Positions 1 to 15,271 of a DNA stretch of 64,000 nt are shown piece by piece. The stretch's first letter is position 1, and each line of letters begins with the position of its first letter. Location: the NCBI GenBank assembly GCA_013365365.1, contig JABVXU010000019.1, forward strand, positions 124,001 through 188,000, read 5' to 3'. The stretch comes from Cruorifilaria tuberocauda (taxonomy: Eukaryota; Nematoda; Chromadorea; Rhabditida; Onchocercidae). The translations under genes and the position numbers were made by a program. The notes below the pieces were generated by a model that had not been told where the DNA came from, did not search any database, and saw only the letters and a program-made list of their open reading frames with translations.

Positions 1-770
1 GTGATACGATCGATACGGTTGAAAATATAAATTAAAATAGTAATCGCTTCATTTTTTTTAAATCAAAATTTTTGACTATAGAAATTCACTATCCGAAACA
101 CAACAGTTAACTTTATAGATGTTTAATTTTCTCTTTTCGTTACAATTTCAAACCACAGCATGATTGAACTTCCTCGGAGGTCCGGTGCTGTTGGTACACA
201 TTTTATTCCAGCCTGCAGCAAATTTCAGCTTTATCAACACATTTTCCAAAGATATGCCGAAAACTTTCTCTAAATAAAAAAGTGAAGGCCGGAAAAAAAC
301 TTGACAGTTTAATCATTAACAATTAAAGAATGCCGAGAAACATCAATATATTATGTGCAAGGATAGATAGGATATGGAAGGAAGAATTTTCTCAACTTTT
401 TTTATAATTTTGATTTCGATCAAATCAAAATTGGACAAAACATTACTCTCTTATTTGGTATTAAGTTGATCAACTGAATCATGGTAAATGGTTGCATATA
501 ACCATTTTGGTTATTGAATGGATAAAAGCAATAGGGATAACCAAACTTTGGATACTGTATTATCGTTACATTTGTATTTTCTTCCTTGCAATGAACAAAT
601 TGATATTAGTTGGAAGTTGATTGATATACGATATTCTTGCTTATTTTTCTATGTACTAGTATTGTATTCTTGTTATACTTATATACTATACCATATTATG
701 TAAGCGCAGTGATGAAATTTGCATCTTCCGTACTTTATTAAATTTATATTTCCATCAAATATTATTTTTA

Positions 771-867
771 GGACGCATGTAATAATCGCAAACCCTGCGA
801 ATATACAGAAGTACTTCTTGTGAGGGAAACTTCTTTAGATGATAGCATGATAAAATGGAATAATTAA
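771..867 (+). CDS. possible terminal exon, unknown gene
   Basis: A T-rich acceptor ending in TTTTTAG at 770 opens a 97-base frame ending in TAA. It encodes a short, balanced peptide with two cysteines (begins DACNNRKPCEYTEVLL). No upstream partner exon or start was identified. The first 770 bases hold only short AT-rich frames, including a 61-codon one at 518-703 that I do not trust. The stretch may be random. It lies just downstream of the reverse-strand beta-subunit gene, on the opposite strand. Confidence 0.2.
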
Positions 868-887
868 AATGCCTAAAATTTAAAAGT

Positions 888-2741
888 TTAATTAACAATC
901 AAAAAATACCATAAGGGAGCACCGGAACAACATTCGATCATCATTGCAGCATGCTGTTGCATTTGGTACTTGACTGCATACTTTATTTGTTTCAAAATCT
1001 AGTGAACTGTTCGCAAATAAGTCATATGTTGGCAGTTCTGGATAGTATCCAAATAACTGAAGTATAAAAAATTAAATGACTCCTTTTAGTACAGATGGTA
1101 GGAACCTAATCTTAATCCTAATCTTTTCTTAAGCGAATATCTCTGTCAATTAGTGGCCATCTGACATCTTCTAACAAAACAATTTGTTCTTCGAATGATT
1201 GCTCAGTTCAAATGAACTGATTCTCCACTGACAGCAGTACTAAAAGTTGGACATGGATAGAAGCATAAGAAATTTCAATCAAAGCATACCTTATTTATAC
1301 GTAGCATAACACAAAGTGTGCCATTGTCATATCCAAATTTAGTGTTTCTAAAAAATTGTAGTCAAAATTATCAGAAGAATTTCCCCTCTAAATTACTGGT
1401 AATTTTGATATGATAGCCATATTATATTACAGTATACGTACATTTTACACAACTATCATTTAAGATAAGATATGTAATGAAGTAATAGTCCAAAATCAGT
1501 TGGCGAACGCATAAGTTGTTGCTTGAGAGTTACCATTATACTGTTTAAGATCTGTTGGGCGAGGATTTGCAAAAAAAAAATACCAACTAAATCATTTCAA
1601 TGATTAGAACTTTCAATTTAATTTCAAACTTCGTCTTGCATCTACATAAGCGATTTTAATACATTATAACTGGAAAACAGAAAACTTTCTTTCTTAAAGC
1701 ACAAGCACCGTAACCGTAATTCTCGTCTACACTGGTCACGTCGGTTTTGCAAAAATGTTTTACTGGCTTTCCATTTACATGCGGTACGATTGTTTTCTTG
1801 CAATCTATTTTGAATTTGCGTGGCATTGTTTCCATCTTTGCGTATTCTAAATTTTGCCAGACAGAGCATGAAAGTGCACTGAATTCATTTATCGTAATGA
1901 CTTACTGTACAGAATTCTCCTCAACCTTCGTACATAGAAGGCATATGATGTTGGATCATTAGCATTCCATTTGAAAACATATTGTTCTTTTTTTAGGCTC
2001 CGTTTTCGAGGCTCAAAGCCAATTCCTGAATAAAATACTAACTTAAAAAAATATATCTGGGGTTGGGAAATACAATTAATAGGTATCGAAATTGATCACT
2101 ATTATTACTAATTCATTTCACCATTGTAAATTAGTAAGCATGAATAGTTTCACAAATTTTATGATTCTTGGAAATTTCAATGAATCATTTATAATTCTTT
2201 TAAATTATTACTATTATCAATACCTGGTACACCACCAATGAAGGTAGTCTCGCCATAGTACACTGGTGCATCTCGGGTGCTGTATAACATTATGTACATG
2301 GCTGCAGTCATTAGTAACGCAAGAGAAATGTACATGGATAGCAAATATGTGATCGTAACAACTGAATATTATTATCGTTATCACTATCACTATTGTTGTC
2401 ACCGTCATCGTTATAGCCATCATTATGGAAACTTTCAACTCATCTAAATTTAGCCCTTTCCATGTTTAGTTTGTTCGTATCTTCTACATTTTTTAGAAAC
2501 TGAAAAATTAAATTGTTAGTTTAAATCGTTATCAGTCTAATCAGCATAACATACTCCATGCACTTATTGCACGCTCACATATATAACCGTCATGATAAAT
2601 GAATTCTGTAACAGCTTTCATAAAATTTTCCATTTTTCGCTGATTATAATCATGTTCAATACGCGAATCGTGTAATGACCCCACTGATCTAAAAGAACCA
2701 AAATTACTGAGACAGTTTGACTCATGGGAAATCTGAGTGGT
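888..2741 (-). CDS. Na+/K+-ATPase beta-subunit-like membrane protein
   Basis: Reverse-strand multi-exon gene. Readable exons: 2741 or 2732-2579, 2361-2224, 2025-1926, 1878-1663, 1347-1290 and a last exon 998-888. The first five join in frame. The product has a cytoplasmic start with FIYHDG, one transmembrane helix (ITYLLSMYISLALLMTAAMY), then VPGIGFEPR, a NDPTSYAFYV block and GYDNGTLCVMLRINK. These match in order the beta-subunit TM anchor, the PGL segment, NDPKSYEAYV and GYxxGxPCxxxKLNR. The last exon has AVKYQ followed by an IEC motif like the family C-terminus. Beta subunits are type II glycoproteins that chaperone the sodium-pump alpha subunit to the plasma membrane. Between 1290 and 998 at least one exon is unresolved, and the 1926 donor (AAG/GTTGAG) is weak. 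It could be a divergent beta-like paralog rather than the canonical pump subunit. Confidence 0.6.
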
Positions 2742-2956
2742 CTACACTCAGCATCGGGTAGCTGTAGATATATTTCACATGTTAGCTTAATCTCTATCAA
2801 TTTAATTTTAAGACTTACTGCAATCACTGCTTTATCTGGATGAGACTGATGTTATATTGATATATTAATGCCATACTAAATCAAATTGAAGCTTATTTGT
2901 ATTTTAACACCAATTAACCAGAAGATGTTATAAGAACAAAATTCGTACACATCTAC

Positions 2957-3341
2957 GGCGGCATTGTTGACTGCAGCAGAGTTAAATGTTTTCTCTTTTT
3001 CATCAGCTCTCTTTGCTTCTGAAGTTGTTATTTGTTGCTGTGTTTTTCTTTGATCATTACTGCCATTCTTTGACCATTTTTTCTGACTTCCAGTTTTCTT
3101 GTCTGAAAGAATGAAATATGAGAAAAGAAAATTTGAAATAATATTTTTCTAATAAAGATTAAAGAAACTTCAATTTACTGACTTCAATCAGCAATTAATT
3201 ACTTATAATGAAATGTCAATTTCAGTTCACACCTTTTTCTTCTTTCTTCAACATGGCATCCTTCTCGCATGTATCTTTGGCAAACAATCTCGCCATCCAA
3301 ACAGCAAGGCAAAAGATGAAAATCTGTGAAATGACCTTCAT
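2957..3341 (-). CDS. two lysine-rich exons with signal-like start
   Basis: Exon 3341-3233 starts at an ATG and encodes a hydrophobic leader (MKVISQIFIFCLAVWMARLF) followed by charged residues. It joins in frame to exon 3102 down to about 2957 (acceptor TTTCAG), which is rich in K, Q, S and T. The donor at 2956 is provisional. The phase would also allow splicing into the beta-subunit exon at 2732. That would make these 5' exons of the beta-subunit gene, perhaps starting at a later Met (MLKKEEKG). A signal peptide before a type II membrane protein makes little sense, so a separate small secreted protein is equally possible. Confidence 0.4.
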
Positions 3342-4000
3342 CTCACCTGTACAGCATTATATTTGCGGTAAGTAAATTTGCATGTTAGTTTAAATTGGTT
3401 CACAATATCTTGAAAGTATTCCTAAGATCGAGATAACTTTAAGTATCTTGCGTATATCTAAAATATTTATTCATTTAGTAAATTGCTTCCTGGTACTAGC
3501 ACCGTAGTGCTCCAGCTCTTTTCATATTTACACAGCTAGTATATCTCAAGATTATCTAATTCCTCCAGCTCTTCAATTTCCAAAGGATTTTGTTTTTGAC
3601 CGTTTGATGATATTAAGCTGCTATCAACTTAATTATTCATGACACAAATTCTTTTCATACGGTAAGTTCAATATCAATGTTGATTTCAATTTAGTGTTCT
3701 GTTGGTGTCCCTCGGTTAGTTTCTGAGAGGAAGTGGAGCGGGTTTCTCTGTGTTGGAAAATTACTTGAATTGCCTTATTTCAATTTGAAGAGTTCTATGC
3801 TGGGGCGTGGTATTTTCGTCTGTCATTTCTACTCTTCTTTGTATTTTGCGGATAGAAATTTTGTTTTTCAGTGCAAGTTAGTAAATACTTTATGCTTGAA
3901 ATTATAGAGAAGAAGATATCATAGAACTGTTAAAGTCTTCTGTTGTTTCAAAAACACAATTGAAACCTGAGCTTTTACAGATTGTTAATTGTCAGTGCGG
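3342..4000. promoter_or_regulatory. divergent spacer upstream of rab-2
   Basis: This 660-base stretch separates a reverse-strand start at 3341 from the rab-2 ATG at 4001. A clean acceptor (GCTTTTACAG, ending 3980) lies 20 bases before the rab-2 ATG with no upstream exon needed. That is what a spliced-leader trans-splice site would look like. No other motif was recognised. Confidence 0.35.
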
Positions 4001-6190
<2,190 letters not shown>

Positions 6191-6469
6191 AATTTAGTCA
6201 AACAGACTCTTTTATGTGTTGTAATCCTTCTATATGAATGCAAAAGGAATATTAGTCAGATTTAAGTTTCTAGTCATATTTGTTTACTTCGTATGTTTAT
6301 TTTAGAATAGTTCTCAAAAAAATTGCTTCGTTCAAACATGGTATCTCAGAGCACTTTTAAAACGTAATTTTAACGCGTGTTGGGGGAGAAAATTAAAAAA
6401 AGAGGAAGCTTCAATATATATTTTTCGTATAGTTGGGTTGCACACTTGCATTTCTCGCTTCTTTTGTAC

Positions 6470-6472
<3 letters not shown>

Positions 6473-6505
<33 letters not shown>
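6473..6505. repeat. (TA)n microsatellite
   Basis: About sixteen uninterrupted TA units, 280 bases downstream of the rab-2 stop. The apparent tyrosine-isoleucine frames across it are artefacts of the repeat. Confidence 0.95.
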
Positions 6506-7058
6506 CCAACTTCGAAGGATCACCACAATTATGAACATTTATATACATAATCGGGATGATCTTTGAAGTGAATTGTGATTTAACTTGAAGCAATTCAGTT
6601 TATTCTTCATTATATTAAAGCAACTTTAATCAAAGCAGCATACTTTTATTGTCATACTGTCATAAATTCAGCGTATTCTACAATGTGTTTCATTTCTCGT
6701 GCTATTAGTCTTTGATCTTTTCTTCCTGATTTAATGAGCGGAATAGTCGATTGTTCTTTTTTTTCGCTGACTTTGATTTTATCACTCAAACTTTTCACCA
6801 TAATATTCGTGTTTTTCTGTGTTTTAAGTTCTTTTTAATCGAAATATCCATTTTACTTTAGAATTCAGTTCTTCCTGAATATATATGCGTTGTTTTCGTT
6901 TTCGTTCTTTCTAGTGTTCTTCTGTATGTGTATAAATGAATTCTTCAACTGGTTGTATACTTTTCAATTTTAGTATCGGATCTTGATCACTGATTTCTAA
7001 TCGAGCTCTCCTAAACAAGCCAGAGTTTGGAAATTAATGTGTTTTTTGTGTTTTTCAG

Positions 7059-7201
7059 CATTTAATGAATTGACAATCATTAATTCTCTGACAAACAAGG
7101 ATGCTTCGCTGAGTAATAAGATTTCGTGGAAAAGTTATAAAATCGGAATTTGGGCCATAAATGAATCATCGCTTAAACAGTTTAGTGGATTACAACGACA
7201 G
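7059..7201 (+). CDS. possible orphan exon in 4 kb spacer
   Basis: A nematode-like acceptor (TGTTTTTCAG, ending 7058) and a donor (CGACAG/GTAGAG) bracket 143 open bases encoding a polar peptide of normal composition (FNELTIINSLTNKDASLSNK and onward). No partner exons or homology were recognised. The rest of 6191-10234 is AT-rich. It contains a run of adenines near 8640, an unconvincing 86-codon frame at 7820-8080 and three imperfect copies of a 24-30 base unit containing GATGAAAAC at about 9897-9970. Nothing else could be supported there. Confidence 0.25.
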
Positions 7202-10200
7202 GTAGAGTGGTCGACAGAAATTCTATCACCAAAAGGAATATCGTATTTCTTCTACTACCTCACAGTTCAGTGTTGGTGGGATACATTTATTTGATTTTTA
7301 AAAAATTAGAAAATGGCATTAATTAAAAATGTGAGTTTTGGGAAAAGAACTGTTTAGATTCTTGGTTATAAAGATTATAAACGATGTCAAGTATGTGAAC
7401 AATTTCCATTATTCATTAGGCGCTGTAACATGAATAAAAATGGTCGGAGGAAACATTGAGCTTACTGTGTATTATTCCACTAGATTATTACATCTTTTTA
7501 ATATTATTTTTAGTTCTGTAATTTTATAAGCATCAGAAAGAACTGCTGATTTATCTATAGTGAAATCAGCAGTCGAAAAAAACATTTTGTCGTGATCTTA
7601 TGAGAAAAATTAGAGTTCATGAATTAATTTAAAAATATTATATGAGCATGATAAATATTTTACATTTCCCAACTCTAAGCATTTATATCTTTTCTGACAA
7701 GGAATGTGTGAGTATAATTTTTTCGTAGAATGTAAGATGTGAGAAAAACTAGAGGATCCTCCAAACCGATCAAAGTGAAAGTTCATTGAATTTCCCTCGA
7801 CTTTCGCGCGTCACTGTTAATGAAGTACTCTCAGCTACTACTAACCGTCATTTTGCGATGTTTGAGAAAAATGCCAATATCGTTTCTTAAATTGCAGTGT
7901 TTGGCATTTTTATCAGTGCCAGTTCTTGAAAACTTTAAGTTTGCAAAATTTCGTCAAGTCATACTTCTATCTCAGTTAGTCACCATAGCAAAAACTGTAA
8001 CTAATATTTTTGGTGTCTTAATGGAACTTGCAAGTTCCCAAATTTCCATGCTTCTCTTAAGCCACAGCAATCATTTCTGAAGACTAGCGTTTATGTTTCC
8101 AAAACCACATTTCAACTAATTCCTGAGAAATCTGGACAATAATTTATTGCTGTAATCGTGCTTCTGTGCCTGTCAATGTTTTCTGTTTTGAAGTTCGGAA
8201 GTGAGATATGAGATAGAAGTTTAGCATTCAAAAATTACACATTAGACTTCAGTTTTCTATCCTTATGATTGTGATCAAGATTCGTGTACAAGAAGTATCA
8301 TCTTCCAAATTGGATAGTGACGACGGAATGCTTACATAAATGCACACATGCTAGCTACACTAGTACTCATAACAAGTGAATGAGATAAAAGGAACAGTTA
8401 TGTGATTGATAGCTTTATCAGATGTTATTATCTGCCTGACATTCACTTGTGAAGCTGAAATTGAGCTGTAAATGTCTGACAGTTCTGATATGCCTTAAAA
8501 TAAGTGTTTTCTTAATTTCAAACATTTCTTTCTGAAGGAAATATAGAATCCATTCAAACCAGGGCGTAATATATGGGATTAGAATACTACAAATACTGCA
8601 CTAGTGGAACAAATTAGTACATTTCCGTTGTTTTTCCAAAAAAAAAAAAATATTGGTGAGAATATGTACGGAAGTGTTAGTATCTGAGTAGGATTTAATG
8701 TAAGTTGATATTTGAAAAAACTGTTTTTCTAATGAGTGAGGAATTAACAAATTGAATTACTGCGGTCCTCATAATTCCTCATTAGAGACGAGATCATCAG
8801 ATTTTAGCGCATCCTAATTTCCTTTCCTTCTGAATTTTTAAACGGTTCATTTCTAATCTTTTATCTACTTTGTTTGTTCGATACTTTCTCATTAATAGCA
8901 ACTGTATGACGTGCAGTAAAAATTAGCCTTTTTTGCCATTATTAATCATAGTACACAGTGAATTTTGAATTTCTTATGTAACGTTTTTCTGTTGTGATAT
9001 TTTGAACACTGAACTAGAAAGACAAACATTTGATATTTGTCCAATAGTACAAGCTAAAAAAATGAATAAGAAAGATAAGCATTGAATTAACATAAGTTTG
9101 ACCATGCAAACTTAAATTGTTTTACAATCTTTATATTGCTCGGCAACTAACTTGAAATAATCTTTTTGTATTTATGAACATCTTCACACATCTCATCTGC
9201 ATTTTTGCAGTTTCAATTATCATTCAAACTTCTCAAAAAGTATTTTTATATCTTTATATTTTTATATACCTTTTCAAAAAGAAAAAAGCTCTGTGAAAAA
9301 TGTTCTCTGACCTATCGAATTGGGTTTCCTTGCATTTTATAGGTGTAATGATGTCGTGGACAAAACGTGTTTTGTGAACAACGCAGTCAACGTGATGACT
9401 GTCTCTCTAACAGCTCAGTGTTGATTTACCCGTATGATCTACCTTGTGTTATGATGTGTTACTGTTCCAAAATGAATTATTACAATTATTTACGATCATT
9501 TTAAAATGTTTTAAATTGAATCTTGCTAAACTTTATTTTTGTTCATATTTTATAATCTTTGCCATTCAAAAATTGATATAATGCTTCATTCAAAAAAACA
9601 ATTATGAAAAATTAATAGCATTATTGAAAATATTAAGTGGAATATTATTTGCCTGACATTTACTCGATTCTGCATCTTCATTACGCTAATAATCCTGAAT
9701 CACTGTTACCGCGTTAATAGTCGACGGACTAGGTATTTTTCATGCTTTCATAATAATGAGAATATCTTAGGAGCTGATCTAAATGGTACCAGAACCCTAA
9801 TCTTCTACTTTTTGCAAATTTCATCTTTTTCCTAGATCGGACATCGCTTTGTTTGTCTGCGAATACCACTCAGTCGCTCGTTTCAAAATAATGGTTTCAT
9901 CTTACTAGACGAAAACAATTCATTTTCAGTGGGATGAAAACGAAACACTTCATCTTCACTAGAATGAAAACAAAGATTTTATTTTTATTCTGTTGGAAAT
10001 GAATTTTTTTGTTTTGATCTTTCTAAGATTAGGAAGTGAAAATGAAATGGAATACACTAACATAAGTTGTCAGAAGAGCTTTCGCCGTCTACTCAACTTT
10101 GTTATTTATATTTCTATTAACTTTGTTCAAATGTTGTTTATGCGAATCTCATGGATGTAATTCTCGTTTCATTTCAGATTGGTCAAGTATTATTAATTGT

Positions 10201-10234
10201 ACAATCGAATTTAATTACTTTCCTGAAGAAGAAT

Positions 10235-11468
10235 ATGTTTTCATCGTTCTATCGAGTTTTATGTCAAACTGGTGATAAGGTTACAGATAAAATTATCTAA
10301 TAGTGATATGTGCGTGAGACGTATTAATCTAAGAGTACAGAATATTTCACAGATTACAGCATATTAGATTCGTAAACAGAAAACACATAACCCAATTGTA
10401 GAAATGGGAAAATTGAACTTATCAAGTATACAAATTATAGTGGAAGGTTAAGAAGTCCCATTTCAATTTTCCCACCGAAATTTACTATTACTAATTCTAT
10501 GCGCAATAAAATGATCTAAAAAAAATTATATTTGGCTTTCCAATTCATCTTTTAAAATAATTTTGCTTCACTACTCTGGAAATGACTTCCTTTTATCTTG
10601 CGATTGAATCGAAACACTTATAATCAGTAATGATAGCACCTAAATAACAAATAGCTTGCAAACATTTCATATTTTAATCAATTAATTCTTTATGCATGAA
10701 ATTTCTCATTTCAAGTCTTGTAGATTCTTTACCCATGGTTACCATCATTTGCTAAAGTTCTATGGAATCATGAAGCAGGCCCTAAAACGATATTTTTTTG
10801 GGCACCAACTTTTAAATGGTGTTTGGTGATAGCTGGAATTGCTGATTTAAGAAGGCCTCCAGAGAAACTCAGCCTTTATCAGGTTTGATTTTTCTCATAA
10901 GTCATATCGACTCACAAATTTCCCTTGCTTTTCTGCTTCATTAATCTGAAATTCGAAGATCAATCTGTAGATAAGTTTCAATTGATCTTACTTTACTTAA
11001 ATATCGGCTTTAATCAGCACAAAAATTTTATTTTCAATTAATTATTTTTTTTGCAAAGATCAAAAATTACTGGCAAAAAGTCGATTATTTCAGCAATCAA
11101 TTAGAGTTCTAAATAATGTTTCAGACATGTTAAATAAAAATTTTTAGGTTTATGCATTATAAATCAAACTTATATTCCAGCGTATTTCGAAATAGCTTGC
11201 TTTATCTCTATATTTCAGTAATGATTCATCATTCTCTAAATTTTTTCATCCAACTTTTCGCTCAAATTTATTATAACTCATATTGCAGAACGCTGCTCTA
11301 TCTGTGACAGGAATAATATGGACACGTTATAGTTTCGTTATTCGGCCAATTAATTATAACTTGGCGAGTGTTAATTTCTTTGTCAGTTCTGTTGGCTTGT
11401 ATCAAATATCGAGGAAAATTAAACAGAAAGTTTGTTATAAATTACTTCATTTTAGTTCATTTTATTAA
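10235..11468 (+). CDS. mpc-2: mitochondrial pyruvate carrier 2, copy 1
   Basis: Exons 10235-10279, 10724-10882 and 11289-11468 join in frame to 127 aa. The core has WNHEAGPKTIFFWAPTFKW, IADLRRPPEKLS, IIWTRYSFVIRPINYNLASV, diagnostic of MPC2. MPC2 pairs with MPC1 in the inner mitochondrial membrane to import pyruvate. The start MFSSFYRVLCQTGDK is the only Met frame that meets exon 2 in phase. The C-terminus after SRKIKQK is unlike copy 2. At the same place as the copy-2 donor there is a GTTTGTT (11431), so a longer spliced form with a distal exon is possible, although none was found. It forms a tandem pair with the gene 2.6 kb downstream on the same strand. Confidence 0.9.
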
Positions 11469-14088
11469 TTGAATTTTTTTCATTTGAAGAGTGACCACAT
11501 AAGATTTATGAATGTAGTCTGAAAACTAATAAAATCTTATAACGAACCATAATTTTAGAGGTTGGGTCTAATTAATGCTTAATTTTTGAATTAATTAATG
11601 CGTTTCTGTTAATCGATATAAATTTGAGTATAAGATGAGATAAAGGAAAGTACAGTTAATTTCAATGAAATTATTACTATTATCATTGTGATTATACAAC
11701 TCTGTTGTAACAACCACTATCATTGCCGCTTGTTACTATTACAAAAGAGTTAACTTATTCTGTTTCTGTTTATACAAAGCACCATTTTTCTCAATTTCAC
11801 CAGCATTTCAGATTTCACACAAGTATTGTCATGAATAACTTAATCAGTCGATGAAAAAAAGATAAGTTCAGATGTCACAATCAATTTAATTCTTGTTGCT
11901 GATCTCTGCTACTCCTTCAAACCTCTGTTAAAACATTCTTCCACATTTTTTAAAATGTGAAATTTCTTGATTATGTCAATTCATATTATTTCACTTCTTT
12001 TTTGCCTAATTATCTTAATCAACGAGTTATCCAGTCCTCAAGTTTTATATATTTCATTTCTTCACTAACAAATCATTGAAGTTTGAAGTTTCATTTAAAA
12101 ACTTGCAGAAATTTTCAAAACAAAAGAATTGGAAAATAAATGGCACATTTCCTTATTATCATTCATTGTGGTTTTTCATTTCCTCATGAAAATAATATTT
12201 CCCTTTTCTTGAAAAAAGGAAAAGAATGAAAGAAAAAGACCAAATTTCAATTAGTTCAAAATCGAGAACTGCAGAAAACCTGTAACGTGCAAGTAATAAA
12301 GGAAAAAAATTTTAATGATAAATTACGGAAAGATTAAAAGTAAGTGTTTAAAAAAAAACAGGTTCAAAAAAAGCAGTTAAGTTTTGTTTTAGACTTTGAA
12401 TTAAAATTTAGAAAAATTTTTGAAATCTTATCATCTTCCAAAGCTCATTTTTTAAGCCCTTTTTTCGTATTTTAGGTAATTTCTGATAAATTGTTTTTTA
12501 TGGTTATAGCTCTTGTCTGCACTATAATTTTCATTTTTCGAAGCAAAATTTTAGTCTCCCTATTTGTCCATTAACTGTATGATTTCTTGAAGTTTTGTTC
12601 ATTTGATATTTAACTGTAATATTGTTTTTTAGAAGCTGCTGAATCGAAAAAATTTTTGCTTTAATATCCAATAATTAATCTGACATTTCCGACTACTGTA
12701 CCTATCAACTTATGATTTTCTATTGTTTAGCTAAAAGTAACCGTCGTTTAATGGTGCAGTTGTTTATGCAGGTTTTTTTTTTCCAACCTCTTGCGTAAAT
12801 ATCTAGAAATGTTGTTCACTTTAAGAATATTTCCGGTTCTTCAAAAGTCAATTCATTTTATGTTGTATTTGCATGTGTATTATAATTCATGTAGAATGAA
12901 ATTTTTTTAGTTTTTCTTGTACATTGATTCAAAATCAGGCAAAAATGTTCCCTTGAAAGCTAACAATATTGAAAGCTTTGGTTAATTTCCAATTTAAATT
13001 TAGATATGTCAGTTCTATATAGATTAAAAAATTTTAACAGGAAGTTAGAGCAATTTAATTCTTACGTCCAAAGCAAAACAGCCTGGCTTTCGGTATTAAT
13101 CATCAAAATTGCCTGTTCCACTGATGCCTTCCACTTGATCATTAACTAGCCTTAACTTTAGATGTACCGACCAAGTCTTCTATATTTTATTCATTAACTC
13201 TAATTATTCCTCACTGACTTGGTCAAAGGATTGAAGTTCACATTGAGCGAATGATTCGACGACTACAATCAACCTAAACAGGCTTCATTTTGATGACCAA
13301 TGATCTCTTTGTCTGTTTATCCGTTACAATTATTACAAAAAAGTGAAGCAGCCAAGCATTTATTATCCCAATACAAAATTCAGTGTTGAAATTTTTCCGT
13401 TCTGAGTATGATATGATGTATGTATGTGTTCCAGAAATTTCAAGAAACAAAAAGTATGTTCGAGCGAAATAAATCATAGCTTTACCGTCACCCTATAAGA
13501 AATGAAAACGGTGGATTTGGAAATATCTATGAATCACTTATTCTCTTGTGATAGAAACTGCTATTCGAGTGATCTTTAATTACTTCATTATTTTTAATTA
13601 ATTTGTTTAAAATTTTAATGTTAGTTTAGCAATACACATTGCTAGCTAATTATCCGTGCATCAAAGTTGATTTTAAATTAAAAGAAACCATCACTGAATG
13701 CGACGTGGCAGTGGTGAAAATAAGTTAAATTTCGTCTTCTAATTTTGTTCAGAACTTTCCGCTCCTCGCTCTGCGTTCTTCAATTGTCATATATTTATGC
13801 TCATTTTTTATATTTTGTTCGAAGAATTATTTTTGCACTCACGTATTCCAGTTATTCTTGTTTTTCGTGGATATGAGACACAATCGTTAATTTTCTAATT
13901 GAAACTATGATTTACTTCTTTTTTTAGAAACTGAAGATCAAACTGGTGGTTTCTAAATGGTATTAAATACTGTACAATTGTACTGTTTCTCTGATGACCT
14001 TTCAGCCTTCTGACTAGTCGTTGATCAATCTACTTTAAACTGTTAATATATTCATTGAAAAGGAAAAATCCTTCCTATTTTTAAAATT
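11469..14088. other. spacer between MPC2 paralogs
   Basis: 2.6 kb of AT-rich sequence. No exon of either MPC2 copy and no third copy was recognised. A 67-codon reverse frame at 13274-13477 lacks splice context and looks random. Confidence 0.6.
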
Positions 14089-15271
14089 ATGTCTTGCATA
14101 TGTGATGGATTTTCTAGAGCTGCTGATAAGGCGAGTATAATTTCTTGAATTCACTTCGAGATTTTATTTTAAATTGTTTAAAGACTTGAAATTTCAAAAG
14201 CTGGAAAAAATATTTAAATTATAATGAGCATGAAAGAATTATACCGCCTTACTAAAATGTAACAGATATGAATAGTATAGTATTTTAAAATATTACGACT
14301 ATACTACAGTATAAGATGGCCAAAAATTGCCAATAATGTAATATTTTTATTAAACTATTTTACAAATTTCATTTTCAGCATGTAACTATTTGCATATATT
14401 GCAGATAGTTTATCCCATCCTACCCGATTTCCTAAAAAAAGCTTGGGATCATCCAGCTGGTCCTAAAACAGTATTTTTTTGGGGACCAACGATAAAATGG
14501 GGTCTGGTGTTGGCTGGTTTGGCTGACTTGATGCGACCAGCAGAAAAACTCAGCTTTTTCCAGGTAATAACTTGGTCTACTCTTTGTTTCTCTAACATCT
14601 ACTACTTAAAATAATGGAAAAAGTAGAAAGAATTGATTAACTGTGGTGAAGCTGTCTAAATGATAGAGTAAATTAAAAATGCTCTACTTATTTCTGCCTA
14701 ATTTTCTAATGTTTCGAATATTAATTTAACACTAGACACATCTCAATTTAAAAAAAGAAATAGCATACAAATGAATTATTTAAAGAATTTGGCGCTTTTT
14801 TTTACGGGTGGCATCTGGACACGTTACAGTTTTGCTATCACACCCATCAATTATAATCTAGCAAGTGTCAACTTATTTCTATGTGGAACAGCACTTTTTC
14901 AGTTAGCTAGGCTAGGCTACTACGAGGTTTGTTGGTCATTTTTTAAAAATATTTCTGATATGTAGCCCAAAGCTAAAAAAAGCTTAAATATTTATACACC
15001 TTCCCATGCGGCTCAAATCCTAATTTCAATTGCTGAAAGCAAAAGCTGTCTTGAACCTGAAATACTGAAGCAATACAATACAGTAATCGTAGTGCATAAG
15101 TCATCAAAAACTTCCACTATTGCAGAAATTTCAGTGAACTTTGATCATTATACACTTTTTTAGGAATGAAGAATTTCTCATTTCATTTTCAACTGTTCTC
15201 ATCGCTATTTATTTCAGGCATTTACAAGCTCCTCTGTGAATGCTACGATTTTGAACGTGACCAACACCTAA
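14089..15271 (+). CDS. mpc-2: mitochondrial pyruvate carrier 2, copy 2
   Basis: Exons 14089-14130, 14405-14563, 14786-14926, 15218-15271 join in frame to 131 aa. The core has AWDHPAGPKTVFFWGPTIKW, LADLMRPAEKLSFFQ, GIWTRYSFAITPINYNLASV, then LARLGYYE and a short tail ending in VTNT. The role is as for copy 1. Exon 2 has the same length (159 bases) as in copy 1, as expected after tandem duplication. Intron 1 is ambiguous. Direct alignment with copy 1 needs a GC donor (GATAAG/GCGAGT) with acceptor ATTGCAG at 14404. A fully canonical alternative uses GCGA/GTATAA at 14134-14135 and the stronger acceptor TTTTCAG about 25 bases earlier. That alternative adds a few residues (KATCNYLHILQ) before IVYPILP. 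Confidence 0.9.

Noticed and set aside
1642..1869. 75-codon reverse frame with a CRRELRLRCLCF end
   Set aside because: A different frame of the same bases joins neighbouring exons in phase and matches the beta-subunit family.
2217..2438. Reverse frame ending in HPRCTSVLWRDYLHWWC
   Set aside because: The +1 frame encodes the transmembrane helix and PGIGFEP region of the beta-subunit-like protein.
6332..6593. Reverse frames with repeated YI dipeptides
   Set aside because: Produced by the TA microsatellite.
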